DNA from: Leptospira kobayashii
GTDB taxonomy: Bacteria > Spirochaetota > Leptospiria > Leptospirales > Leptospiraceae
Reading direction: 5' to 3'
DNA length: 64,000 nucleotides
NCBI RefSeq assembly: GCF_003114835.2
Contig: NZ_AP025028.1
Span: 3,872,001 to 3,936,000 of the forward strand
A program made the position numbers and the translations under genes. The notes below the pieces were generated by a model that saw only the letters and a list, made by a program, of their open reading frames with translations, was not told where the DNA came from and did no database searches. Of this stretch, positions 45,198 to 54,901 are shown one piece after another (positions within the stretch are counted from its first letter, which is position 1; every line of letters starts with the position of its first letter).

Positions 45198-46821
45198 ATT
45201 TCGAATTTCCCGCAGGTGGCTCTTTCGGAGCCACATCATCCGAACCTTTTCTATTTATAAATTGAACGAATTTAGGATCTTTTCGAAATTCGGCAAAATC
45301 AGCTTCCGTATTCGCCATTGACCAATACTCATCTTTCAATCCACCCGCAAGTTTCAGATTCGATTTTGTGGAATTCAAATCACCTTTCTTGGCATAGATT
45401 CTAGCTAACAAAAAGTAGGCGGCGGAAGAACTCGGAACTTTTTGTAAAAGAGGGATCGCATCATCCGACTTCCCCAAGTAAAACAAGTTTTTGCCGCGGT
45501 AAAACAAATACTCTCTTGTCGTATTTACATCCGCTTCATTTTCCAAAGACGCAAAATATTTTTCCGCATTGGCCTCTTTTCCCAAAGTCGTCAAATGACG
45601 CGCCAATCTGAGGAATCCAACCTTATACTTGTCAGGTGATTTTTTCGGGTCAGGAAAATTGGATTCTAAAAACTGATGGTATTTATCAAAACTATTTTGA
45701 AATTTTGAACCGGACTTTCCCAGTTCTCCCAAACAGACAAAACGGAACATATGAGATTCCGTTTGTCCCGCAATGGCAACCGCATTATCAGCATGTTCGC
45801 TGCAAGCAACCCATTCCGATTTTTGATGATTCAATCTTGCCAAACCAAGCAAAGGAGGATCTTTCTGAACCTGTTTGAAGGCTGCTTTGTAAGATTCCTC
45901 AGCCTGCTCCAATTGATTTAGTTTTTGATAAGCAAGTCCTTCGTTCAAATAAACATAATAGAAAAATACATTGGTTTCTTTTGAGAAAGGGTTTTTTCTC
46001 GCTTTTTCGAAAGATTCGATTGCGGCTTTAGGATCGTCTTTACGAAGTTTTACGATCCCCATTTTATAATGATAGCGGGTGCGGGAAGGATCTTTTTCTA
46101 AAAGTATTTTTATATTTTCTTCGGCCAGATCGTATTTTTTTTCATCAAATAAAGCCAGAGAGTATTCCCAACGCAACTCTTCGTTGTTAGGATTGGCTGC
46201 GACCGATTTTTCCAAATCGGCGCTCGATTTTTGAGCTTCGGAACCATCTTCCAAAGAATTTTGAGACTGTTGTTTGGAATTGTCCTTTTTATCCTGGCGG
46301 TCGTCTTTTACTTTATCATCTTTTTTGGTTTCTTGCGGCTTGATGACATGCACATAACTTGTGTTTGAACCTGGATTGCCCCGGTTGCCGACAGCACGGT
46401 TGTAAATTTTTTGCATCTCTTCGTTTTTGGAATCATATTTCAAGTAACGGGAAGAGTAAGTAGCTGCAAGGTTCCAATCCTGATGATAATTGAAGAATAA
46501 AGCCAACTTGAGCAGAACTGTTTTTCTTTGGTCTTTATCTAAATTGAGTTCGGCGGCTTTTCTAAAGTTCTGAATCGACTTGGGATAATCTTTTTTATAT
46601 TCATATATATAACCCATGTACATATTTCCAACCCCTTCCGAAGGATGGAGGTCGGAATATTTTGAAAACTTTTTGATCGCTTCCGAATATGCTTTTCTGG
46701 AGAACGCCTGTTTTGCTTCTTTCAGAACGGCGTCTTCACTAGCAAGAATACCAAAGGCGAAGGATAGACTTAGAATTAAGGAAATAAATTTTCCCACAAG
46801 TCCAGTATGTATGAAACTCAT
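45154..46821 (-). CDS. Exported TPR-repeat protein
   Basis: A 555-residue protein with an N-terminal signal peptide (~5-30). It contains many tetratricopeptide-like helical pairs across residues ~30-150 and ~205-500, for example AYSEAIKKFSKYSDLHPSEG, DYPKSIQNFRKAAELN and DDPKAAIESFEKARKNP. A Lys/Asp/Gln/Ser-rich linker (~165-205) divides the two repeat sets. TPR proteins of this kind scaffold envelope complexes; the partners are unknown. Confidence 0.87.
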   Translation of the reverse strand: MSFIHTGLVGKFISLILSLSFAFGILASEDAVLKEAKQAFSRKAYSEAIKKFSKYSDLHPSEGVGNMYMGYIYEYKKDYPKSIQNFRKAAELNLDKDQRKTVLLKLALFFNYHQDWNLAATYSSRYLKYDSKNEEMQKIYNRAVGNRGNPGSNTSYVHVIKPQETKKDDKVKDDRQDKKDNSKQQSQNSLEDGSEAQKSSADLEKSVAANPNNEELRWEYSLALFDEKKYDLAEENIKILLEKDPSRTRYHYKMGIVKLRKDDPKAAIESFEKARKNPFSKETNVFFYYVYLNEGLAYQKLNQLEQAEESYKAAFKQVQKDPPLLGLARLNHQKSEWVACSEHADNAVAIAGQTESHMFRFVCLGELGKSGSKFQNSFDKYHQFLESNFPDPKKSPDKYKVGFLRLARHLTTLGKEANAEKYFASLENEADVNTTREYLFYRGKNLFYLGKSDDAIPLLQKVPSSSAAYFLLARIYAKKGDLNSTKSNLKLAGGLKDEYWSMANTEADFAEFRKDPKFVQFINRKGSDDVAPKEPPAGNSKSTPLPSVPLQSKNP

Positions 46822-46848
46822 GGGAATGAAAGGGAATTTTTAAAAAAA

Positions 46849-48456
46849 TTAGACCTTTGTTCTTTCTTCTTTTTGCTTCGCCAAATTGCGAGAGGCTCGC
46901 AATACAATACTCATTGTAGTGATCTGCGGATTCACCGAAAGACCTGTGGGATATACGGAAGCATCCATGACAAAGATGTTTTTATGACCATAAATTTCCA
47001 AATTTAAATCTACGGCGCCCAAGGTTTCTTCCTTTGCCGACTGAATGGAACCATGTGGATGAGCCGAACCCACGCTCAAATCCCCCGATCGGATACTTTC
47101 TTTCAATACCCAATCGAAATTGGTTTTGGAATCAACTTTAACTGGCTCTGTAAATCGTGTGAAAGGAAAAACAAGTTCCGTTGCACCGGCTGCAGCGGTG
47201 ATTTCCGCAAGCGATTTCAGACCGCGTAACATATTCTGCCCGTCCGTAGGTGTTAGTTCAAAATAAACCTTTCTACGCCCGAAACTCCATTCTACTTTCG
47301 CGTTCGCTTCTCCATCGGCTCCATCCCGAACCAGAACGATTCCCGCATTGTACTTGTTATAATCCTTCATCACATCGAATTGTTGTTTTCCGTAAAATGG
47401 CACAAGGGAAGAAGCAAGAGTCGGTCGGTAAGGTGCCGCTTCCAACCAATATCCGTAACCTGTTCCGTTTTGGTTGTGACCGTCTTTGATCACAATGGAT
47501 TGCGGAGGACCCTGGAACATTTTGATATCGGAATTGAATTTTCCGAAAATAGTGGAAGTAGGATGGACTTTTAAATTCCGGCCCACCCAATCGTTTCCGA
47601 TTCCGCTTCTCTGCAATAAAGCGGGACCTTCAATGGCACCGGCACTTACAATCACAACCGGAGCTTTGATTTCCATAGACTCAATGATTTCCGAAGGCGA
47701 CTTTTGATAAGGATCGACTGTAAATTCGGCAATCACGGTCTTGACCGATCCGTCTTTGATTTTTACGGCTCTCATATTGGAAACTACCGTAGCGCCGTGT
47801 TCTATAGCATCGGGAATCCAAGTGAGAAAAGCCGACTGTTTTGCGTTAATCGGACATCCCAGTCCACATCTGCCCAAACCGATACATCCGTTATTATTGT
47901 TTTTAAGAACGAGAGGTTTGAGGCCTAATTTTTTTCCCCCTACCCGTAATACGTTATTATTCGCATTGATCAGATTGTCCGGAACATCATGTACACCAAG
48001 CCGGGTGTGAACTTCATTGATGTATGGATCCATATCTTCTCTGGAATAACCTTTCCAACCGAAACGATTTTCCCATTCGCTTGTAACATACTCGGGAGGA
48101 TAAAGGGAGGTCTGCCAATTGACTGTAGTAGATCCCCCGATGGAACGTCCTTGCAAAATAGAGATGGTTTGTTCTTCCGCGATGATGAATCCAGCGTCCC
48201 GATAAAGTCTAGATTGAGAAAGAAATTCATCCGAATTGAATTGTGCCGGTGTGAAGTAACCACCTTCTTCGATCAGTACCACTTTCCAACCGCTCTTGGC
48301 AAGTTCCGCTGCTGCGACTGCTCCACCTGCCCCGGAACCGATCACTACTACGTCTGCAGTTAAACTCCACTTTCCGTTTTTGATCTGATTGTCTTTGATG
48401 ATTTGTGCATGTTTTTTTGGTGTAATGATTTTTTCGTTATGTAAAGGAATGCCCAT
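46849..48456 (-). CDS. GMC-family FAD oxidoreductase
   Basis: A 535-residue flavoprotein of the glucose-methanol-choline family. The dinucleotide motif is VVVIGSGAGGAVAAAELAKSG (~35-55), with GGSTTVNWQTSLYPP as the FAD-loop, CIGLGRCGLGCPINAKQS (a Cys-rich region seen in the gluconate/long-chain alcohol-type members), and C-terminal SVGSAHPHGS with the catalytic His and YPTGLSVNPQ. It oxidises a hydroxyl group of an unknown sugar, sterol or alcohol. The next gene encodes what looks like its small subunit. Confidence 0.9.
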   Translation of the reverse strand: MGIPLHNEKIITPKKHAQIIKDNQIKNGKWSLTADVVVIGSGAGGAVAAAELAKSGWKVVLIEEGGYFTPAQFNSDEFLSQSRLYRDAGFIIAEEQTISILQGRSIGGSTTVNWQTSLYPPEYVTSEWENRFGWKGYSREDMDPYINEVHTRLGVHDVPDNLINANNNVLRVGGKKLGLKPLVLKNNNNGCIGLGRCGLGCPINAKQSAFLTWIPDAIEHGATVVSNMRAVKIKDGSVKTVIAEFTVDPYQKSPSEIIESMEIKAPVVIVSAGAIEGPALLQRSGIGNDWVGRNLKVHPTSTIFGKFNSDIKMFQGPPQSIVIKDGHNQNGTGYGYWLEAAPYRPTLASSLVPFYGKQQFDVMKDYNKYNAGIVLVRDGADGEANAKVEWSFGRRKVYFELTPTDGQNMLRGLKSLAEITAAAGATELVFPFTRFTEPVKVDSKTNFDWVLKESIRSGDLSVGSAHPHGSIQSAKEETLGAVDLNLEIYGHKNIFVMDASVYPTGLSVNPQITTMSIVLRASRNLAKQKEERTKV

Positions 48457-48474
48457 TATAATTAAACCGCCTTA

Positions 48475-48969
48475 CTAGAGATAGCCGACAAATTTTTGAT
48501 ACTCTTTATCAGAGCTTAATAGAAAAAAGGAAGTCTGTCTGAGAATCAGATAAACGCCTCGTTTCAGTCCCAGAGAGGATGTTTTCCAAGCAATCAGACG
48601 TTCGAGTCTTTCTTTCGGAGGAAGTTTCACCAACGGAGTGAAGGAAAAATCCAAAAAAATTGCGGCAAGTACGGAAGAAGGAACGCTAGCTAACAGTTGT
48701 ATAACGCTTTCGGTATCAATCGGATAAGGATGACCATAAACGTAATTGTCTAAGGCAAGACCTAAATCAAAATTGGCAATGGGACAGTCCTGCAGGAAGA
48801 CCTCTTGCAAAGACCGGAAATTGTGATATTCTTCCTCTGAGATTCCGCGTAAAGAGGGTAAGGGAAGTCCCGCTCCACAATTGATCCCTTTTAAAGAAAC
48901 TGCGGTTAAGGCAAAACATTTGAGCGTAAATTTAAAAAAACGATTCCTAGAAAGTGTAAAGGGTTCCAA
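48475..48969 (-). CDS. Small subunit of GMC-type dehydrogenase (gluconate 2-dehydrogenase subunit 3-like)
   Basis: The frame is open to 49077, but a TTG at 48969 preceded by GGGGGAAAGAC is favoured; it gives 164 residues starting EPFTLSRNRFFKFTLKCFALT. That start resembles a degenerate twin-arginine or lipoprotein signal ending at NCGAG. The remainder (DNYVYGHPYP, SVLAAIFLDFSFTPL) has the look of gluconate 2-dehydrogenase subunit 3. It lies 18 bases from the GMC gene. Its 5' end overlaps the divergent amidase gene. Confidence 0.55.
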   Translation of the reverse strand: MEPFTLSRNRFFKFTLKCFALTAVSLKGINCGAGLPLPSLRGISEEEYHNFRSLQEVFLQDCPIANFDLGLALDNYVYGHPYPIDTESVIQLLASVPSSVLAAIFLDFSFTPLVKLPPKERLERLIAWKTSSLGLKRGVYLILRQTSFFLLSSDKEYQKFVGYL

Positions 48970-50338
48970 GTCTTTCCCCCGAAGTTCTTTATTTTTCCGA
49001 GTAGTATGGCATAATTTCTTAAAAATATCACTCATTTTCCTTATTTTCTTTGAAGCATGCGCGGTTTTTCGAAACAAAAGATCGATTCCCGAATCATTTC
49101 AAAGGGATCTCTTGCCTTTTTCCACGATCGTCCCCCAGGAAAAGGTTCTGGAAAAAATAGAATTCACTCCCAGAACTCCGAATGATGTGACCGCACTCAT
49201 TCTGCATTCCACGGACAGAAAGAACCCATCGGATTACCTCAAACTTTCCATTGAAAACGGGTTCATGATTCATCTGTTAGTTGATAAGTCGGGAAAAGTT
49301 TATGCTGATCCTTTCTTCCTAACCAAAATTTTCACCGCTGCACCCGGAATCGACAAGGAAAGCATTCATATCGCCTATGAAGGTACACAAGAATCTCTTT
49401 TGGCCAACCAAATTCAACTAACAAAACTTAGTTCGGTAATCGATACTCTTTCTGAAGAATTGGATATTCCTAAAACGAACCAGGATGTAATCACCAAAAA
49501 AGGGATCTTTTCGCATAACCAAACAAAGAGGAGATTCGGAGGTTTTGTAGATTTTTCCGCATGTGGCGGGGAATTGGCGATGCAAACCATTCTCAAAAAT
49601 CTGGGTGGCCAATTCTTCGAGGAAGACAATTGGGTGGATCGTTTCGAGTCCGGTTGGTCTTTGAAAAAAGAAAGCAAACAAAAGCTACAGGAATCCTTTC
49701 ATCCTACCAACGGAAGGGGAATTACGAAGGCGACAAAGACCGCCATTCCCAGTTTGGAAAAAGACGAGTCCGGTTTTCCATTGGAATCATATAGAGTTCG
49801 TTATACGCACAGGGGAAAAATCAATCCTACTTGCATCGTTTTGCATTATACTGCGATCCCCGATTATTTCCGGTCCTTAAAAACTTTGGAAAATCGAAAT
49901 CTAACCGCATCAATTATGGTGGATAAAGACGGAAAAGCTTACCAGTTGGTGGATGTTTTGGAAGACCGCGCCGCAGCTGCGACGGGAACCAATGACAACT
50001 GCATTCAAATCGAAATCGTCGCTTTGGATACGGCGGAACTTCTTGCTCAGCCGGATCAGTTGGAAAAGATAAAATTACTTGTGACGGAACTTTGTAAAAA
50101 ATACAAAATCCCGATTACCAACGAAGATATTGCTTCTTTTTCAGGCATCTTTAGCCACACCCAAGCTAAGAAAAAATGGGGCGGTTCCATTTTCCTAAAT
50201 GCAAAAGACTTTGATCCAGGAGAAGAGTATATGGAATTGATTTTGAAGTCAATTGGTGGAAAATACTTTTCAGAACCGGATTGGAAAAAAAGAAAAGATC
50301 CGGATTGGGCTATTTTATATCGAAATTTTCAACCGTAA
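48881..50338 (+). CDS. Lipoprotein with two N-acetylmuramoyl-L-alanine amidase-like domains
   Basis: A protein of up to 485 residues. A hydrophobic signal ending in a lipobox-like FFEAC occurs at ~48-59, so the first ~35 residues are probably too long and the true start uncertain (a TTG at 48917 is one option). Two tandem amidase-2 domains follow. The second (~300-470) has LHYTA, IEIVAL, FSHTQAKKKWGG and the metal-ligand Asp in DPGEEY. The first (~100-260) has ILHSTD and FSHNQTKRRFGG but SACGGEL instead of DPGEE, so its metal site looks broken. Confidence 0.82.
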   Translation: MIPFKETAVKAKHLSVNLKKRFLESVKGSKSFPRSSLFFRVVWHNFLKISLIFLIFFEACAVFRNKRSIPESFQRDLLPFSTIVPQEKVLEKIEFTPRTPNDVTALILHSTDRKNPSDYLKLSIENGFMIHLLVDKSGKVYADPFFLTKIFTAAPGIDKESIHIAYEGTQESLLANQIQLTKLSSVIDTLSEELDIPKTNQDVITKKGIFSHNQTKRRFGGFVDFSACGGELAMQTILKNLGGQFFEEDNWVDRFESGWSLKKESKQKLQESFHPTNGRGITKATKTAIPSLEKDESGFPLESYRVRYTHRGKINPTCIVLHYTAIPDYFRSLKTLENRNLTASIMVDKDGKAYQLVDVLEDRAAAATGTNDNCIQIEIVALDTAELLAQPDQLEKIKLLVTELCKKYKIPITNEDIASFSGIFSHTQAKKKWGGSIFLNAKDFDPGEEYMELILKSIGGKYFSEPDWKKRKDPDWAILYRNFQP

Positions 50339-50355
50339 GAAAAAGGAATGGAATC

Positions 50356-53016
50356 ATGAAATTCAGTACGTTACTTAAATTAATTGGATCTAGTTTTGTC
50401 CTTTTGGCGATCTCATGCTCAAGTCAATCGGATTTATACCATCTAACGCAAAGAGATGCTCAATTAAGATCCGAGATCGTTGAAAGTGTTTCTTATAAAC
50501 TGAATATCAATCTACCCAAACAGGATACTTTTACCGGGAATGTAGAGATCCGTTTTATAGCCAAAGAGAAAGAAAATCTGAGAGTCGATTATTTTTCGGG
50601 TAAGCTGATAAATGTAGTTTTAAATTCGAAATCGGTTACGGATTCCATTTTGAAAAAGGAAGGTTTCTTTTTTCTTCCAGCGGATGAAATCGTTTTAGGC
50701 GAAAACGTCGTTTCAATCGAATTTGAAACTCCTTATTCCAGAACCGGAAACGGATTACACAAGTTTGTTGATCCGGATGACAAGGAAACTTATATCTATT
50801 CTCAATTCGAAGCATTCCACGCGAACAAAATGTTTCCTTGTTTTGATCAACCGGACTTGAAAGCAAAATTCACTCTGTCCGTCAATGCGCCCAAAACTTG
50901 GAAAGTAATCTCAACTACTTTGGCTGATTCCATATCCCCGAATCCTTCGGATCCGGAGAACAGTCTGCACGTTTTTCCCGAAACTTCCAAGATCTCCACT
51001 TACGTTTTTTCTTTGCATGCGGGATCTTACCAGGTTTGGGAAGACAAATACAATACGATTCCTCTTAGACTTTTTGTACGTAAATCCCTTGCAAAACATG
51101 TAGATCCCAAAGATTGGTTTTTATTCACCAAACAAGGATTTGAGTTTTTTGACGGATATTTCGGAATTGTTTATCCATTCCTAAAGTACGATCAAATCAT
51201 CGTGCCGGAATTTAATTTCGGTGCTATGGAAAATGTCGCCGCTGTCACTTTTTCGGAAAGATTTGTAAGCAGAAGCCCAATGACCAGAGCGCAAAGAGAA
51301 AACCTATCCGATGTTATCTTGCATGAAATGGCTCATATGTGGTTCGGAAATCTTGTGACGATGAAATGGTGGAACGGACTTTGGTTGAACGAAAGTTTTG
51401 CGACTTATATGGCAAGCCTCGCACAGGAAAAAAATTCAGAGTTTGTAGAAACCTGGGAATCTTTCTTTGAAAAGATGAAACAATGGGCTTACGATGAAGA
51501 TTCCTTTGTAACAAATCATCCTGTAGAAGCAAAAGTAAATAATACGGAAGAAGCCTTCACTCAATTTGACGGGATCACTTATGGGAAAGGGGCCTCAGTT
51601 CTCAAACAATTGGTATTCTTTATCGGAGAGACATCCTTTCAGAAAGGTGTTCAGTCTTATTTGAAAAAATATTCCTATTCCAATGCAACGTTAGGCGGAT
51701 TTCTTTCCGAACTAGAATTTGCGAGCGGCTTTCCATTGAAAAAATGGTCCAAAGATTGGTTGGAAACAAAAGGTACAAACGAAATCGAATTTTTAACCAT
51801 TTGCGAAGGAAATCATCTGGGTTGGAAGCTCATACAAAACGCACCGGGCAATGCAAACAAATTGAGAGATCACAAAATCAATATCGGGTTGTATTCTCTG
51901 GAAAAAAATCCTGCTCTAGGATCGGAAGAAAAAGAACTCAAATACAATTCCATCCCCGTCCTTTACGGAGGCAGATCCATTTCCGGTATAATATCTGTTT
52001 CATCCTGTCCTAATTTCGTATTGGTTAACGACGAAGATCATGATTTTGTAATCTGGACCTGGAATGAAGTTAATTTGAAAGAATTAAAGCTAGTTCTCTC
52101 AAAAGACAAAGATTCTTTTCGAAAATTGATACTATGGACTTCTTTTTATAACCAAGTCACCTTGGGGAAAACCACGTTCGATTCTTTCCTGGAATTGGCT
52201 CGGGAAGTAGTACCCAAAGAAGAAAATCTTAAAATCAAAAAATGGGTTTTATCAAAATTATCTTCCGACCGGGGATTTACTTATTTTACAAGTAGGTTTT
52301 GGTATCCTGAGGATTTGAAGAAAGAGCAACTAACAAAATTAGGCGAGTTTTTCTGGGAAGGTTTGAATCGGGCAACGATCGGATCGGATGAACAAAAATA
52401 TTGGTTTTTTGCTTATTTGGAATCCGCTTACACAAAAACTTCCATAGACAAAATTTGGGAAATTTATAACGGTAAAATCCTCATACCCGGATTGAAAATA
52501 GATCAAGATATCAAATGGTCTTTGCTTACAAAACTTGCCAGTTTAAATTATCAGAAAGAACTCATTGCCCTTGCTGTAGAGAAAGAAAAAAAGGCTGATC
52601 CTTCCTTTAGAGGAGTAAATTCAAGTTTGGCGATTGAAGCATCGTTTCCCGAAAAAGAAACAAAAGCAAAGTGGATGGACTTGCTTCGTAATCCTAAAAA
52701 ATCGGGTCTTTCCTCTTCCAGTTTGAGAACGGTAGCTTATCATTTATTTCCTGTGAACCAAAAGGATTTACAATTTCTCTATTTGAATGATTACCTGGAT
52801 GCATTGGAAAATTTCACTCCCGGTGAAGACGAAAATTATCTGGATGGTTTTGCAAAAAGTTTGGCGCCTAATTTCTGTAAGGAAGAAACGAAGTTGATTT
52901 TGAAAAAATTCGTTTCCAATCATCCTCGACTGCCTGTTTCGATTCAAAAAACATTGTTGAAACAGATTGATTTGGAAACGAAATGTTTAGGGATGAAAAA
53001 GAAACATTTTCAATAA
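50356..53016 (+). CDS. M1-family aminopeptidase lipoprotein (PepN-like)
   Basis: The start is the ATG at 50356, preceded by AAGGAATGGA; the frame begins 25 codons earlier inside the amidase gene. The 886-residue protein has a lipobox LAISC (Cys21) and so is probably membrane-anchored outside the cytoplasm. The substrate-binding GAMEN lies at ~289 and the zinc motif HEMAHMWFGNLVTMKWWNGLWLNE at ~323-346. It trims N-terminal residues from peptides. It directly follows the amidase gene, so both may degrade peptidoglycan or peptides outside the cell. Confidence 0.92.
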   Translation: MKFSTLLKLIGSSFVLLAISCSSQSDLYHLTQRDAQLRSEIVESVSYKLNINLPKQDTFTGNVEIRFIAKEKENLRVDYFSGKLINVVLNSKSVTDSILKKEGFFFLPADEIVLGENVVSIEFETPYSRTGNGLHKFVDPDDKETYIYSQFEAFHANKMFPCFDQPDLKAKFTLSVNAPKTWKVISTTLADSISPNPSDPENSLHVFPETSKISTYVFSLHAGSYQVWEDKYNTIPLRLFVRKSLAKHVDPKDWFLFTKQGFEFFDGYFGIVYPFLKYDQIIVPEFNFGAMENVAAVTFSERFVSRSPMTRAQRENLSDVILHEMAHMWFGNLVTMKWWNGLWLNESFATYMASLAQEKNSEFVETWESFFEKMKQWAYDEDSFVTNHPVEAKVNNTEEAFTQFDGITYGKGASVLKQLVFFIGETSFQKGVQSYLKKYSYSNATLGGFLSELEFASGFPLKKWSKDWLETKGTNEIEFLTICEGNHLGWKLIQNAPGNANKLRDHKINIGLYSLEKNPALGSEEKELKYNSIPVLYGGRSISGIISVSSCPNFVLVNDEDHDFVIWTWNEVNLKELKLVLSKDKDSFRKLILWTSFYNQVTLGKTTFDSFLELAREVVPKEENLKIKKWVLSKLSSDRGFTYFTSRFWYPEDLKKEQLTKLGEFFWEGLNRATIGSDEQKYWFFAYLESAYTKTSIDKIWEIYNGKILIPGLKIDQDIKWSLLTKLASLNYQKELIALAVEKEKKADPSFRGVNSSLAIEASFPEKETKAKWMDLLRNPKKSGLSSSSLRTVAYHLFPVNQKDLQFLYLNDYLDALENFTPGEDENYLDGFAKSLAPNFCKEETKLILKKFVSNHPRLPVSIQKTLLKQIDLETKCLGMKKKHFQ

Positions 53017-53037
53017 ATAGAAATTTATTATTTTTAA

Positions 53038-53346
53038 ATGAAAACAAAAGGACTATTGATTTTATTTTTTAGCATTTGGGAGCTTTCTTGCGCTTCTCCC
53101 GGATTCGGTCCGAATGGATTATTGGTAACCCAAACTAAAATCGGTATTTTCGGAACCGGGGAAAAAAGTCAGAAATTCGGGAAGGCCTGTGTGTTTTCAC
53201 TATTGGGACTTTTTGCTTACGGAGACGGCTCCGTTGAAAATGCAAAACGAAAAGCAAGAATCAATGTTGTAGAAGAAATCAATTGGGAGGCCATCTCCCT
53301 TTTTGGCATTTATTCTTCGTTATGCGTAGAAGCGGGTGGAAAATAA
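53038..53346 (+). CDS. TRL-like lipoprotein 1
   Basis: A 102-residue lipoprotein with lipobox ELSC (Cys18). The mature part, GPNGLLVTQTKIG, GKACVFSLLGLFAYGDGS and SLCVEAGG, matches the small TRL-like family of short secreted bacterial proteins, whose function is unknown. It is followed after 9 bases by a paralogue. Two Cys besides the lipid-anchor Cys (~50 and ~97) might form a disulphide. Confidence 0.8.
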   Translation: MKTKGLLILFFSIWELSCASPGFGPNGLLVTQTKIGIFGTGEKSQKFGKACVFSLLGLFAYGDGSVENAKRKARINVVEEINWEAISLFGIYSSLCVEAGGK

Positions 53347-53355
53347 TTAAGATTA

Positions 53356-53715
53356 ATGAATTTATTTTTTAATTACAAATCGTTTCAGCATTTCAATGGT
53401 TTCAGGTGGGTTTTCTTTTTTTTCTTTTTTCAACTCGGTTGTGTGAATTTGGGAAATCCGCAAGGACTTGGACCGACAGGGACTCTTTACAGTTCTTATC
53501 GAATTGGGATTTCGGAAAATAAGGAAATAGAAACCGCTTCCAAAACGGGAAAAGCATGTCTGAAACGATATGCTTTTCTTTATGTGACCGGAGATGCAAG
53601 TTTGGAAGCGGCGGCAAAAAACGGACGAATTATAGATATCAAATCGGTGAACAAAGAGGCGTTTAACATTTTGTCGGTATATTCCTCTTTGTGTACGATT
53701 GTTACCGGGAATTAG
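53356..53715 (+). CDS. TRL-like lipoprotein 2
   Basis: A 119-residue paralogue of the preceding gene. The signal peptide has an unusually long Phe run (~19-25) before QLGC (Cys29). The mature part, [43 protein letters not shown] and SVYSSLCTI, keeps the TRL pattern. It overlaps the convergent GDPD gene by 14 bases. The pair points to a local duplication; their function is unknown. Confidence 0.8.
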   Translation: MNLFFNYKSFQHFNGFRWVFFFFFFQLGCVNLGNPQGLGPTGTLYSSYRIGISENKEIETASKTGKACLKRYAFLYVTGDASLEAAAKNGRIIDIKSVNKEAFNILSVYSSLCTIVTGN

Positions 53716-54658
53716 AATCCGCTACTTTTCTAAGTAAATTCGGATAATCCGAGATCACTCCGTCGACCCCGCAGCCTAACAAACGATAAACTTCTTTCTC
53801 GTTGTTTACAGTCCATGGAATCACTTCAATTTGAGAATCATGAGCTTGTTTTACAAATTCGGGAGTTACATACAGAAAATAAGGAGAAATGATATTGGCC
53901 TTCAAAGATTTCGTTTTTTCTATGATGTCTTCTCTATAACCGTTTCCAAAACCGATGGTCATAAGAAATCCTTGGGGATAAGTAGGAGCGAATAAAGCAC
54001 TGGTTTTGATCTTGGAATTCTTTTTTTGTGCGAAGGGAATCGTTCTCATATCAAAGGATTGAATTGTGGTTCGATCGGTGACTTTTGCTTTTTCAATTGC
54101 GGAAACAAGTAAATTCGTATGTTCTTCTACGATCGAATCGGAGGCGGATCCATCGTCAGGAAATTTTGTTTCTATATTGAATAAGAACTTTTGTTTCGCT
54201 TTCTTTTCCGCCTCGGATACTTTCTGAAAAAAATCTTCAATAGTAATGAGTTTGGTTCCGGGAACAGCCACCTGTTCAGGAAAGGAAGGGTTCTTTTTTG
54301 ATCCACAATCTAATGCTTGTAATTCGGTTAGAGTCAGATTATAAAGAGATGTTTTTTTGATGGAAGATCCATCGGAATTTTGGCAAATCACCGGGTTGGT
54401 TTCCGAGTCATGATGAATCACGATTCGTTTGTCTTTGGTCAGAACGGTATCCAATTCCAAGGTAGTCATTTTGTGCTGGATGGCTTCTTCGAAAGCGGGC
54501 CATGTGTTTTCCGGTTTTAAGCCCCTAGCCCCACGATGTCCTTGCCAATCTATTTTGCCATTTAAGGGTGCATTCTTAATTGCAGAGGATGAGCAATCTG
54601 CAAGTAGAAGGAAAATAAAAAACAAACTAAGATAACGAAAGATGAATCGAAATTTCAT
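53702..54658 (-). CDS. Glycerophosphodiester phosphodiesterase lipoprotein
   Basis: A 318-residue protein with lipobox LADC (Cys22). The GDPD catalytic signature is [18 protein letters not shown] (~39-56), with His and Arg of the general acid/base pair, and [18 protein letters not shown] (~71-88) with the metal-binding Glu and Asp. It hydrolyses glycerophosphodiesters to glycerol-3-phosphate and an alcohol outside the cytoplasm. Gene length is normal for the family. No glycerol-phosphate transporter is beside it. Confidence 0.92.
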   Translation of the reverse strand: MKFRFIFRYLSLFFIFLLLADCSSSAIKNAPLNGKIDWQGHRGARGLKPENTWPAFEEAIQHKMTTLELDTVLTKDKRIVIHHDSETNPVICQNSDGSSIKKTSLYNLTLTELQALDCGSKKNPSFPEQVAVPGTKLITIEDFFQKVSEAEKKAKQKFLFNIETKFPDDGSASDSIVEEHTNLLVSAIEKAKVTDRTTIQSFDMRTIPFAQKKNSKIKTSALFAPTYPQGFLMTIGFGNGYREDIIEKTKSLKANIISPYFLYVTPEFVKQAHDSQIEVIPWTVNNEKEVYRLLGCGVDGVISDYPNLLRKVADSNSR

Positions 54659-54761
54659 AAAAACTCCATTTGAATTGGTTCATAAGTTAGGAAATCAATA
54701 AGGAAAAGAAAGGATTTTTTATAGGGGTGGGGGCTTGGATGATAGTTTCGAATTGGATGCG

Positions 54762-54872
54762 ACAGGGATCGGAGCGGGGCGCCGAAGGCGCCGTCCGAAG
54801 GACCGAAGCCGGTAGGCGGAGCCGCGGAAGAGCCCGGTTTCGCACCGCCTAAGGTGCGAAAGTCGCCCGAAA
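54762..54872. repeat. GC-rich palindromic repeat, copy B
   Basis: A GC-rich island 30 bases beyond the fliG stop codon. It opens with ACAGGGATCGGAGCGGGGC and then holds four consecutive hairpins: GGCGCC/GGCGCC (54778-54783 with 54787-54792, loop GAA), GTCC/GGAC (54793-54803), GCGG/CCGC within GGCGGAGCCGC, and the 9-pair TTTCGCACC/GGTGCGAAA (54838-54846 with 54853-54861). 54768-54788 matches copy C at 19 of 21 positions on the opposite strand. Confidence 0.68.
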
Positions 54873-54901
54873 GATAAAAAGAAACTAAGTGGTGGAAAAA
54901 A

